Position numbers and translations under genes: made by a program. From contig JAHDEB010000004.1 of NCBI GenBank assembly GCA_020629055.1, positions 19,436 through 83,435 of the forward strand: DNA of 64,000 nucleotides, read 5' to 3'. Source of the DNA: Chloroflexota bacterium. GTDB taxonomy: Bacteria > Chloroflexota > Anaerolineae > Promineifilales > Promineifilaceae. The notes under the pieces are model-generated. The model ran no database searches. It was given only the letters and a program-made list of their open reading frames with translations, and had not been told where the DNA came from. Shown one piece after another: positions 1 through 8,073 of this stretch (within the stretch, counting starts at the first letter, position 1; each line of letters starts with the position of its first letter).

Positions 1-134
1 TTACCGGGATTAGTGCACCCTATGAAGAGCCAGAAGATCCCGAAATGGTGATCGAAACCGGTTCCGGCACACCCGAAGCGTTAGCGGATCAGATTATTCA
101 AATGTTGATCTCAAAAGGGATTATCGAAGACTAA
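1..134 (+). CDS. cysC: Adenylyl-sulfate (APS) kinase, C-terminal fragment
   Basis: Only the last 43 codons are in the window; the frame is set by the TAA at 132-134. The visible protein reads TGISAPYEEPEDPEMVIETG and then a short amphipathic helix. This is the usual end of APS kinase: GI-x-x-x-YE-x-P-x-x-P followed by the I-x-T strand and a last helix. The family phosphorylates adenylyl sulfate to PAPS in sulfate activation. The P-loop lies upstream of the window, so it cannot be told whether this is stand-alone CysC or the kinase end of a sulfurylase-kinase fusion. A strong hairpin terminator follows 25 bp downstream. Confidence 0.75.
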   Translation, partial: TGISAPYEEPEDPEMVIETGSGTPEALADQIIQMLISKGIIED

Positions 135-158
135 GCTAATTTCAAACTCACCGAAAGC

Positions 159-199
159 AAAAAAGGCTAGCTCGAACTGAAACGAGCTAGCCTTTTTTT
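159..199. terminator. Bidirectional intrinsic terminator
   Basis: A perfect 10-bp stem, GGCTAGCTCG (165-174) with CGAGCTAGCC (183-192), encloses an 8-nt loop. It is flanked by an A run on the left and a T run on the right, so it can stop transcription from both sides. It sits between the rightward APS kinase gene and the leftward gene at 223-501. Confidence 0.9.
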
Positions 200-222
200 A
201 TTTTCGGGTTTACTTAAAGCCC

Positions 223-501
223 TTATTCTAAACCGACTGAAAACATCGATTCTAGATCGTGTTTCGAATAAGTTTTAAACGCAATTAAAGTCTCAGAATC
301 AAGGATTCCATCGACTTGTAACATGCGGCTTGTCACTAAATCTGCCAACGCATTGTTGGTCGGCACACGTAAAACGGCAACCAAATCATATTGCCCTGCG
401 ACAGAAAAAACCTCTGAAATACCTTCAAGCGCCGCCAGTTGGTCGGCGACAGAATTAATCATATCTCGTTCAATATTTAGTAAAACAATTGCTGAAACCA
501 T
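223..501 (-). CDS. Stand-alone Lrp/AsnC ligand-binding (RAM/ACT-like) domain protein
   Basis: A 92-residue protein that is just the effector domain of Lrp/AsnC regulators: a beta-alpha-beta-beta-alpha-beta fold with the signature GQYDLVAVLRV in the middle and no helix-turn-helix. Such stand-alone proteins bind amino acids and form oligomers, and may modulate a full-length Lrp; the ligand here is unknown. The frame is open for 7 more codons upstream to 522. I placed the start at the second Met (MVSAIVLLN) because AGAGAGGAT lies just before it, while the first Met has no such site. It converges on the APS kinase gene. An alternative is a subunit of an amino-acid sensing complex. Confidence 0.8.
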   Translation of the reverse strand: MVSAIVLLNIERDMINSVADQLAALEGISEVFSVAGQYDLVAVLRVPTNNALADLVTSRMLQVDGILDSETLIAFKTYSKHDLESMFSVGLE

Positions 502-595
502 TGATATCCTCTCTGAATACAAACGCTAAATAATTTCAAGCCATTGATACCACATTCGGTAAATTAGTGCAGGTTGTTTACAGATTAAAAACGTA

Positions 596-637
596 AAAGA
601 GGCGATTCCCATTCAACAGAATGAAAATCGCCTCTTT
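596..637. terminator. Hairpin terminator, mainly for the leftward lipoprotein gene
   Basis: A 12-bp perfect stem AAAGAGGCGATT (596-607) and AATCGCCTCTTT (626-637) contains an inner ATTC/GAAT pairing. Read leftward it ends in a short T run. It lies downstream of the lipoprotein gene at 774-1901 and next to a 103-bp repeat. Confidence 0.75.
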
Positions 638-639
638 AA

Positions 640-742
640 TTATTCAGCACTCTAACTATTTTCGACAGGTTGGCCCAGTTTTTAGCTTATCTTTCCGAAG
701 AGCATATAACTTTTTGTCAAACTGGACCAAACTGCTGAATAA
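640..742. repeat. 103-bp inverted-repeat element, family A, copy 1
   Basis: Ends are TTATTCAGCA (640-649) and TGCTGAATAA (733-742). A second inner inverted pair is TTGGCCCAGTTT near 672 and AAACTGGACCAA near 720. The same 103-bp unit occurs at 45995-46097 (inverted) and 61981-62083. It is flanked by TAA on both sides (637-639 and 743-745), a possible 3-bp target duplication. It has no coding capacity, so it is MITE-like or REP-like. Confidence 0.85.
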
Positions 743-773
743 TAACTATCATCTAATCGAACTGGCTTAAAGC

Positions 774-1901
774 CTAAGCAGAAAAGTCATTGGGTGCCAA
801 GATCGGCGCTGGGCAGTTCACTACAAATCCATTGGGATGGGTATCTGGAACGCCTGCAAACTCTTCAACTTCACCGGCCGCAATCGCCTCGCGAATCTCC
901 GTTGAATTTGTCAGGATGCGCGCTTTACTTTCGTCTTTCCAGACTAGGGTGAAATGGTCCCAGAATGGGCTCCAAGCCGCATCACCCGCTTTGTTGTCAA
1001 AGACGGCCGGTTGGAATCCCATCACCCCACTGCCAGGGATACCGTTTCCAAAGACCCAAATTTCATCTGTACCACCGGTATCTTTCAAACCTTGGGTTCT
1101 AGGGGCCGCATTAATCGCCATCATTGGTGCCATACCGGCCATCGATGTGTCGGTCACGATATAGCGGCTGCCAGGATAACATTGATGCAGCTTCATTTTG
1201 ACGGTCATTTTTTCAGTATTACAAGGCTCAAACAGCTGCCCTGCACCTAAAGCTGCCACGAACTCATCATCTACCGGCAATTCGCCCCCAGGCCATTTAA
1301 TAATCGGGAAGTTAACCAAGATGTTGGTTTCTTCAAGCGTGGTGGCACCCTGATCGGCACTTTCTAGAATCGCAGCGGCTGAGTCAAACGTGCGGCCGAT
1401 CGGTGGTGTGACATTTACGATTTGCAGCAACGATGCAAAAGCTTCATTGCTAGGGCCATATTCAAATACGGCCGGAGAGCCATCTGAGAATACATAGAGC
1501 TTATTGGCGATGTCGGCCCCGATTGCGGTAGCCAACAACGGGACATAAACCAATCCATTGTCTGCGGCATAAGCGGAGTCCGAGGTGTCGGTGCGAATGT
1601 AGTAGATCGATTGACCATCTACTTTTCCTTCATGCAATTGGAAAGTCACAAAGCCAAAGTCACCGGTCCAATCAACCGGGGTTAAGCTAAAGTCGAGCAC
1701 GTCGCCCGCCATGATCTCTACCCCTTCAGCCAAATTGCTGAGTGAAGCAGCTTTGACAGGTGCGGCCGCAACCGCCGGTGCTTCGGCCGCTGGTGCAGCT
1801 GGAGCAGCCGCGCCGCCGCATGCCGCCAACAAGACAGCACCGCTCGTGGCCGCGCCCATTTGAATAAATTGTCTTCTACTTAGGTTGTTTTTCTTTGTCA
1901 T
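774..1901 (-). CDS. Tat-exported lipoprotein of unknown function
   Basis: A 375-residue protein. Residues 8-15 are SRRQFIQM, a twin-arginine motif, followed by a hydrophobic stretch and the lipobox LAAC with Cys28, so it should be exported folded and anchored by lipid. An Ala/Pro-rich linker (residues 30-52) leads into a globular domain rich in beta-strand patterns, with segments such as GQSIYYIRTDTSD near 97 and a Cys pair in the second half. I do not recognise the domain. The start is supported by AAGGAGATAATA directly before ATG. It is divergent from the FAD/Fe-S dehydrogenase at 2248 and could share regulation with it. A hairpin terminator lies at 596-637. Confidence 0.75.
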   Translation of the reverse strand: MTKKNNLSRRQFIQMGAATSGAVLLAACGGAAAPAAPAAEAPAVAAAPVKAASLSNLAEGVEIMAGDVLDFSLTPVDWTGDFGFVTFQLHEGKVDGQSIYYIRTDTSDSAYAADNGLVYVPLLATAIGADIANKLYVFSDGSPAVFEYGPSNEAFASLLQIVNVTPPIGRTFDSAAAILESADQGATTLEETNILVNFPIIKWPGGELPVDDEFVAALGAGQLFEPCNTEKMTVKMKLHQCYPGSRYIVTDTSMAGMAPMMAINAAPRTQGLKDTGGTDEIWVFGNGIPGSGVMGFQPAVFDNKAGDAAWSPFWDHFTLVWKDESKARILTNSTEIREAIAAGEVEEFAGVPDTHPNGFVVNCPAPILAPNDFSA

Positions 1902-2247
1902 TATTATCTCCTTAAACTTTGACAGCTCACACGAATCGATCCTAGATCAACGAGTGAGACGATTGGTTATTTGCCAAAATATGAGGAAATTGCTCCCGCG
2001 CAGGCAGAACTTGACAGCAATCAGAAGGTATGACATGATTGCCGTCTGGTTTTGCCTTTTACGGGGCATTTCCACACTCTGGAATGTCTGTGTTTACCGG
2101 GAAAGTGGCGCAGACATTCTTTTTTTGTTTTGGCAGTGCTTTTGCTCGAAATCCTACCGAATTCACAATAAAATTTAACCGATAAAAACACGGTCAACTT
2201 TAATAGACGGTTGGTCCCATTCGGGTCTTACCTACCAATCGAGATTT
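1902..2247. promoter_or_regulatory. Divergent intergenic region with two leader hairpins
   Basis: This 346-bp gap separates two diverging genes. It holds a long stem with arms starting at GGCAGAAC (2003) and ending at GTTTTGCC (2049-2056), with an inner near-match GACAGCAATCA/TGATTGCCGTC, followed by TTTT. A second stem GAATGTCTGTG (2082-2092) with CGCAGACATTC (2109-2119) is followed by seven T. Both have rightward terminator form and lie upstream of the gene at 2248. No credible protein is encoded here. Confidence 0.6.
2082..2126 (+). terminator. Terminator-like hairpin in the leader of the FAD/Fe-S dehydrogenase gene
   Basis: An 11-bp stem with one G-U pair is followed by seven T (2120-2126), 122 bp before the ATG at 2248. 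No rightward gene lies between it and the divergent gene, so it may act as an attenuator; a promoter after it is the simpler alternative. Confidence 0.65.
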
Positions 2248-5178
2248 ATGGCTAAACACACCTCCCTGCCAGATTTTTTTAGCGAACTGCGCCAAACAGT
2301 CGGTGGCGACATTCGCACAGATGAGACGAGTCGAACCCTATACAGCACCGATGCCAGTTTGTATCAAGTGATGCCCTTAGGCGTCTGTTTTCCGCGCAAC
2401 ACGGCCGAAGTTCAAGCGATTGTCACCGTAGCTGACAAATACGAGATCCCCCTGCTACCCAGGGCGGGTGGCACCGGTTTAGCTGGGCAAACGGTAAATG
2501 AAGCGTTGGTTATCGACTTTTCACATCACATGAATCGGCTGCTGGAAGTTAACGTCGAAGAAAAGTGGGCAAGGGTAGAGCCAGGACTTGTCTTTGCCAG
2601 CATGAATGACCAGTTATGTCAGCACGGGCTTATGTTTGGCCCCGACCCTGCCAGCGGAAATCGGGCGGGATTGGGCGGCATTGTGGGGAACAATGCGACC
2701 GGCAGCCATTCGGTTTTATATGGGATGGCGGCCGATCATGTCATGGCGGTCGACGCGGTGTTGGCCGACCACACCATTGTCAATTTTTCTACAACTCTGG
2801 AAGCTGATCTACAAGCCCGTGCAGCGCGACCAGGGATCGAAGGGGCCGCCTACCGGAAGCTGAACGACATCGCCCAAAATCATGCGGCCGTCGTGCAGAA
2901 CGGCACACCCAAGCATTGGCGACGCTGTGGGGGTTACAATTTGTTTCGTTTTGTGGATGGGGTGGCTGAAAGCCCGTATGCACGCCGAGACATCGGGCAA
3001 TTTAATTTAGCCCAGCTGATGACCGGATCTGAAGGGACATTAGGGATTATGACCGGGTTCAAACTCAACTTGGTCCCTACACCTAAAATGACCGCGCTTG
3101 CCATCATCCATTTTGATGATGCCTATACCTGTTTAGATGCAACCCAAGTGGTTTTGGAAACAAATCCTTCAGCGGCCGAACTGCTCGACAATTTGACGAT
3201 GGGGCTGTGCCGTACACAACCGGTCTTTGAAAAATATTTAGACAGCTTTGTCATCGGACATCCCAACTCGATTTTGGTCACAGAATATTACGGGGAAAGC
3301 TTAAGCGAACTAAAAGACAAGATCGACAAACTAGAGGCGCATCTAAAAAAAGCGGGGGTAAATTTCAGCGCCATCGTGCCCCTGATGACCCCGGCCGAGC
3401 AAGCACCGGTATGGAAAGTGCGCAAAGCCGGTTTGGGGCTTTTGCTAAGCCGTCGGGGTGATTTTAAAGCGGTCGCATTTGTTGAAGACACCGCCGTTCC
3501 GGTTGAACATTTGGCCGACCATATCACCCGCTTGGTCGATTTTTGCCACAGTCTAGACGTTGAGGTCGCTTATTATGCCCATGCCAGCGGTGGCTGTTTG
3601 CACGTACGGCCGATGGTGAACACCAAATCCCAAGACGATTTAGACAAAATGGAAAAAATCAGCCTGTTTACTTTAAAGTTGATGCACGAGTATGGCGGCT
3701 CATTTTCGAGCGAACATGGGGACGGCCGGGCACGTAGTTGGTTAAACGAAGCGTTTTTCGGCCCCGAGCTGTTCAATCTGTTTAAAGAGGTTAAACAGAC
3801 GTTTGACCCGAAGAACCTGATGAACCCGGGCAATATTACAGACGGCCAGCCGATGGCTGAAAATATGCGCTTTGGGGCCAACTATTCGAATGTAACCCTG
3901 CACGAAAATCTCGACTTTTCAGTTGATCAAGGGTTCCATCGAGCGGTCGAAATGTGCAACGGTGCCGGTGTGTGCCGCAAACATTCTGGCACGATGTGCC
4001 CGCCTTACATGGCGACAGGGGAAGAGGAGCATAGCACCCGCGGCCGGGCGAATATGCTGCGCGCGGCACTAACGGGCAAAATTCCGGCCGAACGTTTAAC
4101 TGGGGAACGGATGTATGAAACGATGGATTTGTGCGTCAGTTGCAAAGCGTGCAAAACCGAGTGCCCGTCGGCCGTAGACATGGCGAAAATCAAAATGGAG
4201 TTTTTGGACAACTACTACAAAGCGAACGGCACCCCGACCCGGGCAAAACTGTTTGGCAATATCCATAAGATCAATCGGGCATTTAGCGGCACCTTGGCCC
4301 CGGTGGCTAATTTTGTGGGAGGACTAGGAGTTACAAAACGACTCAACTCTCGATTTTTGGGCATCGGTGCAGATCGGCAGTTGCCATCTTTTGCCAAAAC
4401 GCCGTTTACCCAGTGGTTTAGCACTAGGGAAAGCAAAAAAGCGGCTCAAGCGAAGGGGCAAGTGGTTTTGTTCCACGATACGTTTAACACCTACAACGAC
4501 CCGCATATTGCGATTGCGGCGACGCAGGTTTTAGAAGCGGCCGGTTTTGAGGTGATTTTGCCCGGTCATAACTGCTGTGGGCGGCCGATGTTGTCAAAAG
4601 GTTTGATCGATGGGGCGCGTGAGTTGGCAAGAGAGACGATTGAAAAGCTGTATCCTTATGCTGCAAAAGGGGTTCCGATTGTCGGATTAGAACCGTCGTG
4701 CCTGCTCAGTTTCCGAGACGACTACCATTATTTATTGTCCGATGACGAGCGGGTGCGAACAGTGTCTGATCAGGCTTTTTTATTTGAGGAGTTTATTGCG
4801 CAGTTGGCCGAGAATGATGAATTAGGGCTTGATTTTGACCCATCCCTACAAGGAAAAGAGCTGCTGCTACACGGCCACTGTCACCAAAAAGCGTTAGCCG
4901 GAACCGATACGGCCAAGGCGATTTTGGCACTCCCTGGCTATATCGTGACTGAAGTTGATTCTGGTTGTTGTGGGATGGCGGGGTCTTTTGGATACGAGGC
5001 TGAGCACGTTGAAATTTCGCTCAAGATGGGTGAACGGGCGCTATTCCCGGCCGTGCGCGCCACATCTGAGCAAACGGTTTTAGCCGCGGCGGGCACCAGC
5101 TGCCGTGACCAAATTCGGGATGGAACGGGGCGAAGGGCACAACACCCGGCCGAAATTTTGCGGGATGCTTTGATTTAG
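2248..5178 (+). CDS. FAD/4Fe-4S 2-hydroxyacid dehydrogenase, YdiJ-like (D-2-hydroxyglutarate/D-lactate type)
   Basis: A 976-residue three-part flavoprotein. Residues about 35-270 form the PCMH FAD domain (PRAGGTGLAGQ near 71, GSEGTLGIMTGF near 260). Residues 270-540 form the FAD-oxidase C-terminal domain. Two Fe-S sites follow, C570/C576/C584 and C629-x2-C632-x2-C635-x3-C639-P. The C-terminal third carries two CCG modules, HNCCGRPM near 770 and SGCCGMAGSFGYE near 910. Family members oxidise D-2-hydroxyacids and pass electrons to a membrane quinone; E. coli YdiJ has this layout and similar length. D-2-hydroxyglutarate is an attractive substrate because a 2-oxoadipate dioxygenase family gene lies at 41190, but D-lactate or glycolate cannot be excluded. 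The gene contains 14 CGGCCG sites. Confidence 0.85.
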   Translation: MAKHTSLPDFFSELRQTVGGDIRTDETSRTLYSTDASLYQVMPLGVCFPRNTAEVQAIVTVADKYEIPLLPRAGGTGLAGQTVNEALVIDFSHHMNRLLEVNVEEKWARVEPGLVFASMNDQLCQHGLMFGPDPASGNRAGLGGIVGNNATGSHSVLYGMAADHVMAVDAVLADHTIVNFSTTLEADLQARAARPGIEGAAYRKLNDIAQNHAAVVQNGTPKHWRRCGGYNLFRFVDGVAESPYARRDIGQFNLAQLMTGSEGTLGIMTGFKLNLVPTPKMTALAIIHFDDAYTCLDATQVVLETNPSAAELLDNLTMGLCRTQPVFEKYLDSFVIGHPNSILVTEYYGESLSELKDKIDKLEAHLKKAGVNFSAIVPLMTPAEQAPVWKVRKAGLGLLLSRRGDFKAVAFVEDTAVPVEHLADHITRLVDFCHSLDVEVAYYAHASGGCLHVRPMVNTKSQDDLDKMEKISLFTLKLMHEYGGSFSSEHGDGRARSWLNEAFFGPELFNLFKEVKQTFDPKNLMNPGNITDGQPMAENMRFGANYSNVTLHENLDFSVDQGFHRAVEMCNGAGVCRKHSGTMCPPYMATGEEEHSTRGRANMLRAALTGKIPAERLTGERMYETMDLCVSCKACKTECPSAVDMAKIKMEFLDNYYKANGTPTRAKLFGNIHKINRAFSGTLAPVANFVGGLGVTKRLNSRFLGIGADRQLPSFAKTPFTQWFSTRESKKAAQAKGQVVLFHDTFNTYNDPHIAIAATQVLEAAGFEVILPGHNCCGRPMLSKGLIDGARELARETIEKLYPYAAKGVPIVGLEPSCLLSFRDDYHYLLSDDERVRTVSDQAFLFEEFIAQLAENDELGLDFDPSLQGKELLLHGHCHQKALAGTDTAKAILALPGYIVTEVDSGCCGMAGSFGYEAEHVEISLKMGERALFPAVRATSEQTVLAAAGTSCRDQIRDGTGRRAQHPAEILRDALI

Positions 5179-5308
5179 GGATTCGACTCTATTTCGAATC
5201 GTTGAATTAGGATGATTGCCGTGTTGGTGAAACCGTTTTTTATGCTTTTGTCGATTGTTTAGGACACAGATAGTGGTGAGCGCTGACTTTTTCAGTCCTT
5301 TATTATCG

Positions 5309-6112
5309 CTAAAGTTCAGAGCGAATCGCCCATAGGTCTGGCCACATCGGTAGTAGGGTTGACTCTAAATATTTCACCCCGGCCGATCCGCCGGTCCCCA
5401 TTTTGGCCCCAATGGTTCGGGCCACCATCTTGACATGCCTATAGCGCCACTCTTGCAGCCCTTCATCTAAATCAACCAAGCGCTCGCACAGGCGGCTAAT
5501 CCACACGTCGTTACGATAAACATCAAGCAACACCTTCTGAACTTCGGGGGATGGTTGAATGGTGGCGGTAACGTCCCGCTCTAGCACTGAATTGGGTAGA
5601 GGATGGCCGTTTCGATGCAGATATCCTAGAAAATTATCCCACAACGAGGGGGCGTTAAAACGATCAAAGAGCTGTTCACGGCCGTGAAGTCCTTCGGGAA
5701 AATGGTCGATCATCGATTGCCGTTTATACCCCAGTGCAAATTCAATCTCGCGGAACTGAACCGATTGAAATCCGCTAGAGTTGTCTAAAAACGAGCGGAA
5801 CGAGTTAAATTGAAGCGGGGTCATCGTTTCAAGAATATCCACTTGTCCCACAATGGTTTTTAGAATGGTCAGAATTCGGCCTATGGTGGCTAACGCGGGT
5901 GAAAGCTCATTGGCCTGCAATAGTTCATTGACGCGATCTATCTCGTGCAAAATCTGCTTAAACCAGAGCTCGTATACTTGATGAATGACGATAAAAAGCA
6001 TTTCGTCATGTTCAAAGGTGCCGTCTGGCCCGGCCGATTTTGGCTCTTGTGCCGTTAAAATTTGATCTACTTTTAAGTATGAAACGTAATTGAGTGATGA
6101 GTTTTTGTTCAT
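5309..6112 (-). CDS. kynA: Tryptophan 2,3-dioxygenase
   Basis: A 267-residue haem dioxygenase that opens the indole ring of L-tryptophan to N-formylkynurenine, the first step of the kynurenine pathway. Recognisable parts are the N-terminal NYVSYLKVDQILTAQ, the HDEMLFIVIHQVYELWFKQ helix with the active-site His, the FRSFLDNSSGFQS region, and RYRHVKMVARTIGAKMGTGGSAGVK near the end, which holds the haem-ligand His and the substrate loop GTGGSAG. The length fits bacterial TDO. A TTG could start it at 6136, but the ATG at 6112 aligns better with the family start; neither has a good ribosome site. It is the last gene of the leftward block that also holds acyl-CoA dehydrogenase, RidA and hydratase genes. 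Confidence 0.93.
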   Translation of the reverse strand: MNKNSSLNYVSYLKVDQILTAQEPKSAGPDGTFEHDEMLFIVIHQVYELWFKQILHEIDRVNELLQANELSPALATIGRILTILKTIVGQVDILETMTPLQFNSFRSFLDNSSGFQSVQFREIEFALGYKRQSMIDHFPEGLHGREQLFDRFNAPSLWDNFLGYLHRNGHPLPNSVLERDVTATIQPSPEVQKVLLDVYRNDVWISRLCERLVDLDEGLQEWRYRHVKMVARTIGAKMGTGGSAGVKYLESTLLPMWPDLWAIRSEL

Positions 6113-6137
6113 AAGTTTGTGGTTGGGGCAAAACAAT

Positions 6138-6210
6138 GTAGGGGGTCGACGGGGTCGGAGCCATCTCTGATCTTCGGAGCCAATAATTTTCCGACCCCGT
6201 CGACCCCTAC
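6138..6210. repeat. Dispersed hairpin, family C, copy 1
   Basis: Left arm GTAGGGGGTCGACGGGGTCG (from 6138) pairs with CCGACCCCGTCGACCCCTAC (6191-6210). The loop contains CTTCGGAGCC. The copy at 36865-36938 has matching arms, and its loop contains the reverse complement GGCTCCGAAG, so it is the same element in the other orientation. Confidence 0.85.
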
Positions 6211-6217
6211 CCGAAGT

Positions 6218-7366
6218 CTACCGCTTCCCGATTAAATCCCGCGCAATGACGATGCGTTGCACATGGGATGAACCTTCATAAATTTGTAGTCCCTTAATGT
6301 CTCGATAAAGTCGTTCGACAGGATATTCGCTGCTGTAGCCACGGCCGCCGTGAATTAGCACCGCATCGGCCGCCGCTTTACACGCCATCTCTGTGGCAAA
6401 TAGTTTTGCGGTCGATGTGGCACGGGTCGTTGGAATCCCCTTCTGCTTCATATCGGCCGCCTTGTAGACCAACAGACGGGCCGCTTCAATGTCGCACGAC
6501 ATGTCGGCGATGTTGGCTTGGATCATCTGAAAATCACCAATCCGTTTGCCAAATTGCTCACGCGTACGCACAAAATCAAGGCAGGCGTCGAGGCAAGCTT
6601 GGGCGATGCCTACCGCCCCAGCCGCGACCCCTAACCGGCCGTGATCGAGCGCGCTCATTCCCACTTTGAACCCTTCCCCCACATCGCCCAACATGTTTTC
6701 TTTGGGCACTCTCAAATTATCAAAGGTGATAAAAGCGTGATCTGAGGATCGATGGCCCAGTTCTTGTCCCCCCATCGGCACCGGATTAAAGCCGTCCCAT
6801 GCGGTTTCAACGATAAAGCAGCAGATGCCACCGTGCCGTTTGCTGCGATCAACGGACGCAAAGACGAGGGCGATGTCTGCGATGCCACCGTTGGTGATCC
6901 AATGTTTGGTGCCGTTAATCAGATAGGAATCGCCGTCATCGGTCGCCGTGGATTCCATGCTAGCAACGTCAGAGCCGGCGTTCGGTTCGGTGAGACAATA
7001 GCAGCCGATTTTGTCACCGCTGGCCAATTGGGGCAGATATTTTTGTTTTTGAGCCTCGGTCCCCCAATCATTGATACACAGCGAGACTAAGCTGGCATGC
7101 ACGGCCAAGAATCCCCGCACAGATGAGTCGGCCCGGCCGAGCTCTTCCGAGATGAGGGTGAAGCTCGGATAGTCCATGTCAGAGCCGCCATAATCGGCCG
7201 AAATTGTCGCGGCCAAGAAACCGAGATCACCCAGCCGTTTCACCAAATGCATCGGAAATTTGCCGCTTTCATCGGTTTCCCGCGCGATGGGTGCGACCTC
7301 TTCTTGGGCGAAGGTTCGTACCTTTTCCTGGACCGCCTGTTGTTGTGGGGTTAGTTCAAAGTTCAT
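6218..7366 (-). CDS. Acyl-CoA dehydrogenase
   Basis: A 382-residue FAD flavoenzyme of the short/branched-chain acyl-CoA dehydrogenase type. Visible signatures are CYCLTEPNAGSDVAS (FAD/substrate loop), WITNGGIADIALVFA, QFGKRIGDFQMIQ, and the C-terminal YEGSSHVQRIVIARDLIG, in which Glu364 is the expected catalytic base. The frame extends to 7414, but those 16 codons lie inside a palindromic repeat; I start at MNFELTPQQQ, the usual family start. It sits between TDO and RidA in the leftward block. In that setting it could act on an alicyclic or amino-substituted acyl-CoA made from 2-aminobenzoyl-CoA; that substrate is inference. Confidence 0.9.
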   Translation of the reverse strand: MNFELTPQQQAVQEKVRTFAQEEVAPIARETDESGKFPMHLVKRLGDLGFLAATISADYGGSDMDYPSFTLISEELGRADSSVRGFLAVHASLVSLCINDWGTEAQKQKYLPQLASGDKIGCYCLTEPNAGSDVASMESTATDDGDSYLINGTKHWITNGGIADIALVFASVDRSKRHGGICCFIVETAWDGFNPVPMGGQELGHRSSDHAFITFDNLRVPKENMLGDVGEGFKVGMSALDHGRLGVAAGAVGIAQACLDACLDFVRTREQFGKRIGDFQMIQANIADMSCDIEAARLLVYKAADMKQKGIPTTRATSTAKLFATEMACKAAADAVLIHGGRGYSSEYPVERLYRDIKGLQIYEGSSHVQRIVIARDLIGKR

Positions 7367-7379
7367 GGGTTTAATTTTG

Positions 7380-7559
7380 CGGTAGGGGCTAGATACGCCC
7401 GAACCATCTACCAAATGAAATCAATTTTCAGGCGGATCTCGCCCGACGCCGTTTAAAAAATTGGTTTAAAACAAGAATAATTTTATGTCGTCGGGCAAGA
7501 TCCCCTACGTTGATTGCGAGAGTATCGTTTGCAATTAAGCGGGTATCTAGCCTCTACCG
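7380..7559. repeat. Nested palindrome filling the gap between two genes
   Basis: Outer arms are CGGTAGGGGCTAGATACGCC (from 7380) and CGGGTATCTAGCCTCTACCG (7540-7559). Inner arms are GGATCTCGCCCGACG (7434-7448) and CGTCGGGCAAGATCC (7489-7503), 14 of 15 paired. The 180-bp structure occupies nearly all of the gap between the acyl-CoA dehydrogenase start and the RidA stop. Confidence 0.85.
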
Positions 7560-7562
7560 AAA

Positions 7563-7961
7563 TCAATCCAAATAGGCGATGCCTTCGATTTCGACCAAAT
7601 TATGGTCTTGATAAAAGCCGGTAATTTCAAACAGCGCTGTCACCGGATAATATTTGCCAAAATGCTTGCGATGCACCACAGAAAGCTCTTTCAAGTGGGC
7701 ACGATAAAGCTTGGCATCGCTCACAAAAATGTTCATCTTGACGATGTTTTGCAGCGTGCCGCCCGCTTCGACACAAACGGCTTTTAGATTCTTGATGACC
7801 TGTTCGTATTGCCCAACAATGTCGCCATGGCAGACGATATTGCCTTCAGCGTCACCGGCATCTTGGCCAGCCAAAAATAGCGTTTTGCCACCTTCGCATA
7901 AAATTCCGTGGTTAAAACCACGTGGTGGGGCGAGTTCTGGGGGTGTGATTATTTTTTTCAT
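7563..7961 (-). CDS. RidA/YjgF family enamine/imine deaminase
   Basis: A 132-residue RidA-fold protein with the family pattern FNHGILCEGGKTLFLAGQDAGD at the start, a central helix with VVVEAGG-like text (VCVEAGGTLQNIVKMNIFV), and the closing strand FYQDHNLVEIEGIAYLD. RidA proteins hydrolyse reactive enamines/imines; some act as 2-aminomuconate deaminases. Here the gene lies between an acyl-CoA dehydrogenase and an enoyl-CoA hydratase. That matches the RidA-like gene (then called a translation inhibitor) in the Azoarcus evansii 2-aminobenzoate cluster, where deamination of an enamine CoA thioester is needed. The exact substrate is inferred. No ribosome site is evident; the start is set by family length. 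Confidence 0.88.
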   Translation of the reverse strand: MKKIITPPELAPPRGFNHGILCEGGKTLFLAGQDAGDAEGNIVCHGDIVGQYEQVIKNLKAVCVEAGGTLQNIVKMNIFVSDAKLYRAHLKELSVVHRKHFGKYYPVTALFEITGFYQDHNLVEIEGIAYLD

Positions 7962-7973
7962 ATGTTTTTATTC

Positions 7974-8073
7974 GATAGGGATAGAAGATAGGGAGCGGTG
8001 CTTATGCCAGATGAGGCGTTCAACGAAAAGCTTTTCGTCTCGAACTTCCCTATCTCTATCTCTTGTCTCTATC
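7974..8073. repeat. Dispersed palindrome, family D, copy 1
   Basis: GATAGGGATAGAAGATAGGG at 7974 pairs imperfectly with CCCTATCTCTATCTCTTGTC from 8048, ending CTCTATC at 8073. The centre holds the small palindrome CGAAAAGCTTTTCG. Related elements sit at 15591-15692 and 50091-50198, with a purine-rich cousin at 33950-34019. Confidence 0.8.

Noticed and set aside
1885..2178. 97-codon rightward open frame between the divergent lipoprotein and dehydrogenase genes
   Set aside because: It has no ribosome site, covers two terminator-like hairpins and gives a low-complexity, Cys/Phe-rich product with no family look.
6134..6136. TTG start for tryptophan dioxygenase eight codons upstream
   Set aside because: The ATG at 6112 matches the family start and the extra residues abut a repeat; the TTG has no better ribosome site.
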